Below are positions 57,981 through 64,000 of a stretch of 64,000 bases of DNA, piece by piece. The DNA is taken from assembly GCF_001542855.1 (NCBI RefSeq), contig NZ_LNBY01000015.1, forward strand, positions 424,844 through 488,843. The letters run 5' to 3'. The notes beneath the pieces are model-generated. The model worked only from the letters and a program-made list of their open reading frames with translations, searched no databases and had not been told where the DNA came from. Origin of the DNA: Erythrobacter sp. AP23 (GTDB lineage: Bacteria; Pseudomonadota; Alphaproteobacteria; Sphingomonadales; Sphingomonadaceae). The translations under genes were made by a program, and so were the position numbers. Position 1 is the first letter of the stretch; each line of letters opens with the position of its first letter.

Positions 57981-58268
57981 TCAGCGCTTGATGGCGGTCA
58001 GCGAACCCTTGCCCTTGGGTGTCGAGATCTTTTCGCAGGTGCCCTTGGGGACGAGCTTCCAGGCATTGCCCTGGTAATCGCGGGTGGAGGTGCCGGCGCA
58101 GGTGGTGCCGGGTCCTGCGGCGCAATCGTTTTCGCCGGCTTTTGCGACGCCGTAGCATTTTTCCATCGCCGGTTTCTTCTGCGCGGCGGCGGGGGTGGCG
58201 GCAAGACCGGCGGCGACGCTGGCGGACAGCGCCATACCGGCGAGACGGGCAATCGATTGGGTGTTCAT
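57981..58268 (-). CDS. bufA1: BufA1-type (DUF2282) bufferin precursor, 4 Cys
   Basis: 95 aa with a signal peptide to about residue 29 (AAAQ), so the mature peptide is periplasmic. Four cysteines lie at 38 ([10 protein letters not shown]), 49 (NDC), 57 (TTC) and 78 (GTC), the DUF2282/BufA1 pattern, with SCAGTS-type [15 protein letters not shown]. In Caulobacter, two central cysteines of BufA1 are converted to 5-thiooxazoles by BufB/BufC and the outer two form a disulfide, giving a copper-sequestering peptide. Here the modifying enzyme is on the opposite arm. First gene of the SigF/NrsF operon. Confidence 0.9.
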   Translation of the reverse strand: MNTQSIARLAGMALSASVAAGLAATPAAAQKKPAMEKCYGVAKAGENDCAAGPGTTCAGTSTRDYQGNAWKLVPKGTCEKISTPKGKGSLTAIKR

Positions 58269-58335
58269 ATCGGTATCTCTCTCGAAAACTTCATCTGGGG
58301 GGCGCCCCGGCACAAGCGCCGGAACTGGCCTGTCA

Positions 58336-58361
58336 TTCGGGCGCGTGCCGGGCATCGTTAC
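58336..58361 (-). promoter_or_regulatory. SigF-type promoter for bufA1-doxX-sigF-nrsF
   Basis: On the minus strand GTAACG (58361-58356), 16 bases, then CGAA (58339-58336), within a shared TGTAAC...CGAATGAC frame. One mismatch to Caulobacter GTAACC-N16-CGAA. The -10 end lies 67 bp before the bufA1 ATG. Confidence 0.75.
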
Positions 58362-58386
58362 AGGGCGACGAAAAAATTTCGGTGGT

Positions 58387-58412
58387 GTAACCGGAGCGGC
58401 CCAGCGGGCGAA
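58387..58412 (+). promoter_or_regulatory. SigF-type promoter for bufA2-bufB-bufC
   Basis: GTAACC (58387-58392), exactly 16 bases, CGAA (58409-58412): a full match to the Caulobacter SigF consensus. It lies 51 bp before the bufA2 ATG and 25 bp from the mirror promoter on the other strand. Confidence 0.82.
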
Positions 58413-58463
58413 TGACCCCGTGTGCGCAGTCCCGCGCATCACGATCAAAAGGGATCACGTCCA

Positions 58464-58748
58464 ATGACCGCCATTCGCAAACCCGCCGCAGCCGCAGCCG
58501 CAGCAGCCTTCGCGCTTTCCTCCATGGCTGCTTTCGCCGCCGAACCGCCCGCCGGCAGCACCGGCCGCGCGCTCAGCGCGGAAGACACCGTCCATTGCTA
58601 CGGCGTGCATTCGTGCAAGGGACAGTCGGACTGCGCCACGGCCGAGCACGACTGCAAGGGCCAGAACGACTGCAAGGGTCACGGCTTCAAGGCGATGAAG
58701 GCGGGTGACTGCCTCGCCAAGGGCGGCACGATCGGCGACCTCGGCTGA
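58464..58748 (+). CDS. bufA2: BufA2-type bufferin precursor, 6 Cys
   Basis: 94 aa. Signal peptide to about residue 26 (AAFA). The mature part is short and Cys-rich: Cys45 (HCYGV), 51 (SCKGQ), 57 (SDC), 64 (HDCKGQ), 70 (NDCKGH) and 83 (GDC). The HCYGVHSCKGQ opening parallels KCYGVAKAG of the other precursor, and CKGQ/CKGH units repeat. I take it as a BufA2-type metallophore, a substrate of the BufB gene that follows 106 bp later. The ATG at 58464 sits in a better context than an upstream frame start at 58422. Confidence 0.85.
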   Translation: MTAIRKPAAAAAAAAFALSSMAAFAAEPPAGSTGRALSAEDTVHCYGVHSCKGQSDCATAEHDCKGQNDCKGHGFKAMKAGDCLAKGGTIGDLG

Positions 58749-58854
58749 TCCCGTCGCTTCCGGTTTCGGGCCGCAGGCTCGAAGCGCGGCCCGGCAGGCC
58801 TCTGTTCCCCCAACTCTGCCGGGCCGCACCCACCAGCCCGACCATGGAGAATGC

Positions 58855-59691
58855 ATGAGCGCTATTGCCCCTTTCGACGGTTTCGGCCTCGGCCTCCGGC
58901 GGACGCATTACGCCGATTTCCTCGATGGCGAGGTCGAGGTGGATTTCGTCGAGGCGATCTCCGAGAATTACATGGTCGAGGGCGGCAAGCCGCTGCGCGT
59001 GCTCGAACAGGTGCGCGAAAAGCACCCGGTGATCCTTCACGGCGTGTCGATGTCGATCGGATCCGCGCAAGGGTTGGATGACGATCACCTCTCGCGGCTG
59101 CGCGCGCTGGCCGACCGGATCGATCCGCTATGGGTGTCCGACCATCTGTGCTGGACCCGCACAAGCGCGCACAACAGCCACGATCTCCTTCCGTTGCCGC
59201 TGACGCGCGAGGCGCTCGACGCGGTCTGCGCCAATATCGACCGCGCGCAGGACGCGCTTGGGCGGCCGATGCTGTTCGAAAATCCGTCGAGCTATCTCAC
59301 CTTTCCCGAAGACGAGATGGCCGAATGGGAATTCCTGTCGGAGATGGCGCAGCGTACGGGCTGCTACCTGCTGCTGGACATCAACAACGTCTATGTGAGC
59401 GCGCATAATCACGGGTTCTCGGCGCGCGACTACATCGCCGGACTCCCTCTCGACCGGGTGCGCCAGATCCACCTGGCCGGGCACGAACCGGGCGAGATCA
59501 TCATCGACACGCACGACCGCGCGGTGAGCGGCGGCGTTTGGGAGCTTTATGCGGATACGATCGCGCAGCTCGGGCCGGTCGCGACGATGATTGAGCGCGA
59601 CGACAAGATCCCGCCGCTGGCCGAGCTGCTCGCCGAACTCGAGCTTGCGCGATCGCTGGGTCGGGGCAATGCGGGGGCGATCGCGGCATGA
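58855..59691 (+). CDS. bufB: BufB, DUF692 multinuclear iron enzyme that modifies bufferins
   Basis: 278 aa from the ATG at 58855 (GGAG five bases upstream). DUF692/MbnB-type TIM barrel whose metal ligands can be read: His62 (LHGVSMSIG), Asp96-His97 (SDHLCW), Glu142 (FENPSS), Asp175 and His184 (LLDINNVY, AHNHG), His206/His210 (IHLAGH), Asp218-His220 (IIDTH) and Glu247 (IERDD). It oxidises cysteines in the precursor peptide using oxygen. A single bufB serves a locus with two precursors. Its last codons overlap bufC. Confidence 0.92.
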   Translation: MSAIAPFDGFGLGLRRTHYADFLDGEVEVDFVEAISENYMVEGGKPLRVLEQVREKHPVILHGVSMSIGSAQGLDDDHLSRLRALADRIDPLWVSDHLCWTRTSAHNSHDLLPLPLTREALDAVCANIDRAQDALGRPMLFENPSSYLTFPEDEMAEWEFLSEMAQRTGCYLLLDINNVYVSAHNHGFSARDYIAGLPLDRVRQIHLAGHEPGEIIIDTHDRAVSGGVWELYADTIAQLGPVATMIERDDKIPPLAELLAELELARSLGRGNAGAIAA

Positions 59692-60467
59692 CCGACCTTG
59701 CCCAGCGACAGGTGGCCTTTCTCGGCGCGATCCTCGACGATGAGGCACCTTTGCCATCGGGCTGGGGCGACGAACGCGCGCCGGGCCTCGCGATCTATCG
59801 CAACAATTACCGCTCCTCGCTGGTGGAAGCGCTGCGCTCGACCTTCGAGAGGACCGAGCGGCTGGTCGGCGAAGATGCGTTCCGCCGCGCCGCCGCGCAT
59901 CACTGCATCATGCATCCCCCGGTTGGCTGGACGCTGGACCTTGCCGGCGCCGGCTTTGCCGAGACCTGCGCCGAACTCTTCGCAAGAGATCCCGACGTCG
60001 CCGAGCTTGCCGCGCTCGAATGGGCGATGCACGAGGCTTTCACCGCGCGGAATACGCAGCCGCTGACCACAGCGGAGTTCGGCGCCGCATGCGCCGGTTT
60101 CACGGAACGCCAGTGGGAAGGCCTGAAGCTGAAACTGGTCCCCGATCTGCGCCATGTTCCCGCAACCTACGACCTCGTGCGGTTATGGACCTCGCTCTCC
60201 GCCTCGAATACCGAGACCGAACCCGATCTCACCCCGCTCGAGGGGGCCCGTTGCGCGCTGGTGTGGCGCGAGGATGAGCGGCCGGTCTTCGTCATCCGTC
60301 CAGCCTGGGAAGGCACGGCCCTCGCCTCGTTCCGCAAGGGCGCAAGCTTCGGCGAGGTCTGTGCCGCGCTGATCGGAACGCTGGGCGAGGAGGCCGCCAT
60401 CGCCGAGGCAGGGGCGATGCTGGCCCGATGGGTCGGCGAAGGGCTGGTCGAGCGGCTCGATCAATAG
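59688..60467 (+). CDS. bufC: BufC, DUF2063 partner of BufB
   Basis: 259 aa starting at 59688 in a 4-bp overlap with bufB. The DNA-binding-like N-domain of DUF2063 is readable (APGLAIYRNNYRSSLVEALRSTFERTERLVGEDAFRRAA), as is the C-terminal RRE-like segment. In related systems the DUF2063 protein binds the precursor and presents it to the DUF692 enzyme. It ends 7 bp into the convergent SDR gene. Confidence 0.9.
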   Translation: MTDLAQRQVAFLGAILDDEAPLPSGWGDERAPGLAIYRNNYRSSLVEALRSTFERTERLVGEDAFRRAAAHHCIMHPPVGWTLDLAGAGFAETCAELFARDPDVAELAALEWAMHEAFTARNTQPLTTAEFGAACAGFTERQWEGLKLKLVPDLRHVPATYDLVRLWTSLSASNTETEPDLTPLEGARCALVWREDERPVFVIRPAWEGTALASFRKGASFGEVCAALIGTLGEEAAIAEAGAMLARWVGEGLVERLDQ

Positions 60468-61423
60468 GCGAATCTCTCGCCCACCATTTCCTCGCTCATC
60501 GTCCACAGCCTATCGGCATTGTCCGGATCGATTGCATAACTGCGCACGCCGCCCATCGTATCCTCGTCGTCCTGGTCGGCGACATGACAATCCTCGCAAT
60601 AAAGCCCGCCCGAATCTGCCAGCGCATCGGTAGTGGCGACCCAGCAAGTGGTCGCAGCGCCTTGCGGTATGGTCTTGAACGGTTGCGGTTCCTGCCCGCT
60701 TTCCTCCGCGGACTTGCGGATGCGCTCCATCAGATTGGCGACATCCTCTTCGCTCATGTGACGCCCGAGATTGGTCTGGATACCGCCCGGATGCAGGGCG
60801 TACGCATGGATACCCTTGCCCGCGAGACGCTTTTCCAGCCCAACCGAGAACAGGATGTTGGCGGTCTTCGATTGTCCGTAGGCCTGCCATTTTTCGTACT
60901 CGCGGCTCTCGTAATTCGGATCGTCGAAATGGACGCGGTCGATATGGTGGCCGCGGCTCGAGAGGTTGACGATGCGCGGAGCCTCGCCCTTCTCGACCAG
61001 CGGCATCAGCAGGTTGGTGAGCAGGAAATGGCCGAGGTGATTGGTGCCGAACTGCATCTCGAACCCGTCGGCGGTGCGCGCGAGCGGGCAGGCCATCACG
61101 CCCGCATTGTTGATCAGCAGGTCGATCTTCTCGAAACGGTCGTTCGCCTCCTTCGCGGCCTCGCGCACGCTGTCGAGCGAGGCCAGGTCGCACACCAGCG
61201 TATCGACCCGCGCGCCGGTTTCCTTGGCGATTTCATCGGCTGCCGCGGACAATTTGCTCGCATCGCGTCCCGACAGGATCACATGCGCGCCCTTGGCCGC
61301 CATCGCCCGCGCGGTCTCCTGGCCGAGCCCCGAATAGCCGCCGGTGACGAGCGCAGTCCGCCCGCTCAAATCCTGGCCTTCGAGAACCTCGTCCGCCGTG
61401 CTGTTAAAACCGAAATCGTTCAT
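60461..61423 (-). CDS. Short-chain dehydrogenase/reductase family oxidoreductase
   Basis: 320 aa, longer than the 250-aa SDR core, of the retinol-dehydrogenase-like branch. Cofactor site LVTGGYSGLGQETA, NNAGVMACPL, and catalytic YGQSK are present, with SSRGHHIDRV supplying the Ser. Likely reduces or oxidises an alcohol/ketone with NAD(P); substrate unknown. The start follows the mechanosensitive gene's terminator. It is convergent with bufC. Confidence 0.9.
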   Translation of the reverse strand: MNDFGFNSTADEVLEGQDLSGRTALVTGGYSGLGQETARAMAAKGAHVILSGRDASKLSAAADEIAKETGARVDTLVCDLASLDSVREAAKEANDRFEKIDLLINNAGVMACPLARTADGFEMQFGTNHLGHFLLTNLLMPLVEKGEAPRIVNLSSRGHHIDRVHFDDPNYESREYEKWQAYGQSKTANILFSVGLEKRLAGKGIHAYALHPGGIQTNLGRHMSEEDVANLMERIRKSAEESGQEPQPFKTIPQGAATTCWVATTDALADSGGLYCEDCHVADQDDEDTMGGVRSYAIDPDNADRLWTMSEEMVGERFAY

Positions 61424-61462
61424 CTGCTAACTCCCGTCTCGCGCCGGCGTAGCACAGAAAAA

Positions 61463-61491
61463 GGGGCGCGGAAGATTGAATCCCGCGCCCC
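61463..61491 (-). terminator. Intrinsic terminator after the mechanosensitive channel gene
   Basis: Stem GGGGCGCGG/CCGCGCCCC (9 bp) around an 11-nt loop, followed on the minus strand by TTTTT, 27 bp past the stop. Confidence 0.88.
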
Positions 61492-61517
61492 GTTGCCTTC
61501 CCGAAGGATTATGTTCT

Positions 61518-62726
61518 TCAGGCGCCCGGTGGCAGTGGCTCGTCGGATTTCGGGGCTGCGCCGCCAAGGTCGCTGTCCATCTGTTCCAGCTTGCGCGCCG
61601 CCCAGTCGCGGCCGCCCAGCCCGAAAGCCAGTGCGCCGGCAACCGCGATGCCCGCTATCAGGATGGTCAGCGCATTGGCCGGGATCATCCCGCCGATTCC
61701 GGTGAACTGCAGGCCCATGAAGACGAACAGTATGATCGTTGCCCAGCGCACGATGGTCGCGGCCGTCGTGCTTCCCGCATCGCCCGCGATGAGACGGGCA
61801 AGCAGGTTGGCGATAAGGAAGCCGAAGGCGATGACCACCGCCCCGAAGATCACCCGTCCGCCCAGTTCGAGCAGCTGATCCAGGATCGCGGTCAGCTCGG
61901 GAAAGCCGAGCAGGCGTGTCGCCGCGATAGCGAAGAACAGGATGATCGCGACTTGCACCACGCGGGCGATGATGCCCGATGCGGTGGTGCCATCGCCGAC
62001 CAGCCCGGTTTCCGCCAAGGCCCGGTCGACGCCGAGCCCGGGCAGGACCTCCTTGATGATCTGCACCACGAATTTGCTGATGAGATAGCCGATCCCCAGC
62101 AGCACGGCGGCAGCGATGATGTTCGGGATGGCGGCAAAGATCATCCGCAGCATTTCCGAGGCCGGGGCGCTGATCGAATCGATGCCCAATTGTTCGAGCG
62201 CGGCGATGGCCACCGGAATGGCGATCAGGACATAGACGATCGTGCCGATGGTCTTGCTGATCGTCGTGTTGCCGGTGACGTTGTCGACCCCGCCGCGATT
62301 GGCCCATTTGTCGAAATCGACCGTCTGGAGCGTAGTGACGACCAGGTCGCGCGCGATCCTCGCCACCATCATGCCGATGAAGAAGATCAGTCCGGCCCAC
62401 AGGAGGTTGGGCAGGAAGTCGACGACATTTTCGAGCAGGCTGTCGATCGGCCCGGCGACCCCGCCCAGTTCGAGGATGTTGAGAATGATCAGCAGGCCGA
62501 ACAGCCAGATAAGCAAGGATACGATCTTGCCCAGCGATTCTCCCAGCGACTGGCCGCTGCCGGTCCCGCGCTTGAAGAAATCGACAGTGTCGACGAGCTT
62601 GGCGAAGGCCCATTTCGCGGCGCGTGCGGCGAGCCAGGTGATGACGAGCGCAACGATGGCCAGCAGGATCTTCTCCCCCAGCTCCATCGCCAGCTGTTCG
62701 TCGAAACGATAGCGATCGAAAATCAT
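61518..62726 (-). CDS. CmpX/MscS-like mechanosensitive channel family protein with TM-helix repeats
   Basis: 402 aa from the ATG at 62726, preceded by GGGGAGAGG. About ten or more helices in repeated blocks (LLWAGLIFFIGMMVARIARDL, IIAAAVLLGIGYLISKFV, FGAVVIAFGFLIANLLARL), each followed by a short amphipathic part, the TM_helix (PF05552-type) repeat seen in CmpX-like proteins. The GLGGRDWAARKLE close is a typical MscS-family tail. It probably acts in inner-membrane tension or osmotic response. A terminator follows. Confidence 0.85.
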   Translation of the reverse strand: MIFDRYRFDEQLAMELGEKILLAIVALVITWLAARAAKWAFAKLVDTVDFFKRGTGSGQSLGESLGKIVSLLIWLFGLLIILNILELGGVAGPIDSLLENVVDFLPNLLWAGLIFFIGMMVARIARDLVVTTLQTVDFDKWANRGGVDNVTGNTTISKTIGTIVYVLIAIPVAIAALEQLGIDSISAPASEMLRMIFAAIPNIIAAAVLLGIGYLISKFVVQIIKEVLPGLGVDRALAETGLVGDGTTASGIIARVVQVAIILFFAIAATRLLGFPELTAILDQLLELGGRVIFGAVVIAFGFLIANLLARLIAGDAGSTTAATIVRWATIILFVFMGLQFTGIGGMIPANALTILIAGIAVAGALAFGLGGRDWAARKLEQMDSDLGGAAPKSDEPLPPGA

Positions 62727-62835
62727 GAAACCTCTCCCCATTGGTTTCCGTAGCGTCAGCGCTATCACGGTGCCGGAAATCTACAAAATTCGCCCCAGGG
62801 ATTGAGTGGATAACTCCGCCTGCTATCCCTCTCCT

Positions 62836-63933
62836 ATGAGAGGATTTTTTACACCCGCGATCCGCGCGCTGACTGCGCTTTCGGTACTCTTCGCTCTGCC
62901 GGCCGCGGCACAGGAGGAGGGAGGCTGGTCGATTGCGATCCATGGCGGGGCCGGCACGATTGCGCGCGAGAATATGACGGCGGAGCAGGACGCGGCCTAT
63001 CGCGCAGCCCTGCAGAGGGCGCTCGATGCAGGTGCGACCGTTCTGCGCGAGGGCGGCAGCGCAATGGATGCGATCCAGGCGGCGATCGAGCCGATGGAGG
63101 ACGATCCGCTGTTCAATGCCGGGCGCGGCGCCGTGCTGACCTGGGATAGCGATATCGAACTCGATGCCTCGATCATGGACGGTCGCACCCGCGATGCGGG
63201 CGCGGTGGCGGGCGTCACCGGCATTCGCCACCCGATCGAACTGGCGCGCAAGGTGATGACCGACAGCCCTCATGTCATGCTCGCCGGCGACGGGGCGGAG
63301 GCCTTTGCTGCCGAGCAGGGGCTCGAACTGATGCCGCCCGAATGGTTCGAAACCGAGCGGCGCAGGGATTCGCTCGAGCGGATGAAGGCGCAGCGGCTCT
63401 CTGCGCTCGATGTCGACGTCAAATTCGGAACGGTTGGCGCGGTCGCGCTCGACCGGGACGGCAACATGGCAGCGGGGACGTCTACCGGCGGGATGACCGG
63501 CAAGCGCTGGGGCCGCATCGGCGATGCCCCGATCATCGGTGCTGGCACCTATGCCGACAATCGCGCCTGCGCGGTCTCGGCCACCGGCTGGGGTGAATTC
63601 TTCATCCGGGTCGGTGTGGCGCACGAGATCTGCACGCGGCTGCGCCATCGCTACCGCGCCGAAATCGAAGCGGCGCAGGCAAGCGTCCCGCTCGATGAAG
63701 AAGGCATGCCGACCTACATCGTCCACGCCAGCGAATTCGGGCTCGAAGCAACCCACGCCCAGGAAGAGATCGACGCAGTCATCGCCGAGGTCGGCGCGCT
63801 TGGCGGTGACGGCGGGGTGATCGTCGTCACCAGCGAGGGATATCCGCTGTTCAGCATGAACACCTCGGGGATGTATCGCGGCCGCGCCACCAGCGATGGC
63901 GTGAACGAGGTCGCGATCTACGCCGACGAATAG
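62836..63933 (+). CDS. Isoaspartyl peptidase/plant-type L-asparaginase
   Basis: 365 aa from the ATG at 62836, which gives a clean signal peptide (MRGFFTP...ALPAAAQ); an upstream GTG at 62806 is possible but would spoil it. Ntn-hydrolase with IAIHGGAGTI, the processing site in KFGTVGAVALD where Thr becomes the new N-terminus, and GGMTGKRWGRIGDAPIIGAGTYAD. It splits isoaspartyl dipeptides or asparagine. The signal peptide suggests a periplasmic enzyme, unlike E. coli IaaA. Confidence 0.9.
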   Translation: MRGFFTPAIRALTALSVLFALPAAAQEEGGWSIAIHGGAGTIARENMTAEQDAAYRAALQRALDAGATVLREGGSAMDAIQAAIEPMEDDPLFNAGRGAVLTWDSDIELDASIMDGRTRDAGAVAGVTGIRHPIELARKVMTDSPHVMLAGDGAEAFAAEQGLELMPPEWFETERRRDSLERMKAQRLSALDVDVKFGTVGAVALDRDGNMAAGTSTGGMTGKRWGRIGDAPIIGAGTYADNRACAVSATGWGEFFIRVGVAHEICTRLRHRYRAEIEAAQASVPLDEEGMPTYIVHASEFGLEATHAQEEIDAVIAEVGALGGDGGVIVVTSEGYPLFSMNTSGMYRGRATSDGVNEVAIYADE

Positions 63934-63956
63934 CCGACCGGGTCCGGTCAACGAAA

Positions 63957-63982
63957 AAGGGGCCGGATTGCTCCGGCCCCTT
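63957..63982. terminator. Bidirectional terminator-like hairpin after the isoaspartyl peptidase gene
   Basis: Stem AAGGGGCCGGA/TCCGGCCCCTT with loop TTGC, 24 bp past the stop. The minus strand continues into TTTTT, so it may also serve a minus-strand gene outside the window; the plus-strand T run is weaker. Confidence 0.8.
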
Positions 63983-64000
63983 CGGTGATTTTGGCGTATT

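Noticed and set aside
61420..63951. 843-aa open frame on the minus strand
   Set aside because: Antisense to the isoaspartyl peptidase and out of frame over the channel gene; composition is of a GC-rich shadow, and both covered genes have clear motifs.

Overview
The window is a high-GC, gene-dense piece of a chromosome from an alphaproteobacterium, most likely a member of the Erythrobacteraceae (Sphingomonadales). The grounds are gene neighbourhood and protein style rather than a database search: hisC-tyrC divergent from metX-metW, ubiE-ubiB-coaBC-dut, trpS-murJ-secB divergent from a Tim44-like gene-mltA-Smr, many short secreted or lipoprotein genes, a PEP-CTERM-type surface protein and SigF/NrsF-type ECF regulation. 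There is no prophage, transposase gene, CRISPR array or plasmid function. Most of it is ordinary core genome.

Layout. 1-6.1 kb: 5'-truncated HAMP-GGDEF-EAL protein, a divergent PEP-carboxylase-family protein with altered active-site motifs, and a patatin-like lipase. 6.1-11 kb: tRNA-Leu(GAG), a zinc-ribbon/DUF3426 protein, and ftsE-ftsX-YdcF-like-plsC, then a Tat-exported unknown. 11-15 kb: tyrC and hisC divergent from metX-metW. 15-18.9 kb: glyoxalase-like protein, two small secreted unknowns, a GST, and fpg divergent from ubiE across a repeat-rich gap. 19-25.4 kb: ubiB, two tandem multi-pass membrane proteins, coaBC with a very long linker, dut. 25.4-32.6 kb: DUF4136 lipoprotein, trpS-murJ, secB, and timA-mltA-smr. 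32.7-37.5 kb: peroxide defence (katG, ahpF, ahpC). 37.6-42.3 kb: CPBP protease, aroC, ruvA and ruvB, the last two separated by a GIY-YIG nuclease gene bracketed by hairpin repeats. 42.5-48.5 kb: Ser/Thr-rich PEP-CTERM-type protein, prolyl 4-hydroxylase-like protein, acnA with a rhodanese lipoprotein, EamA transporter. 48.6-54.1 kb: two convergent YkuD-type proteins, a retropepsin-like protein, a thioredoxin-like lipoprotein, a histone-deacetylase-family protein and ispG. 54.4-64 kb: DUF885 protein, the bufferin locus, an SDR, a mechanosensitive channel and an isoaspartyl peptidase.

The most notable system is 56.3-60.5 kb. It is a divergent bufferin (ribosomally made, DUF692-modified metal-binding peptide) locus. 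One arm encodes a 4-Cys precursor, a DoxX protein, an ECF sigma factor and its NrsF anti-sigma factor. The other encodes a 6-Cys precursor, the DUF692 enzyme BufB and its DUF2063 partner BufC. In the 195-bp gap between the arms I find two outward-facing matches to the Caulobacter SigF promoter (GTAACC-N16-CGAA and GTAACG-N16-CGAA), so the sigma factor encoded in the locus probably drives both arms, including its own gene.

A second theme is intergenic palindromes. Three long, unrelated inverted repeats each sit between divergent gene starts (hisC/metX, fpg/ubiE, aroC/ruvA). A fourth family forms an inverted pair around the GIY-YIG gene inside ruvA-ruvB, with a compensatory base change in the stem.
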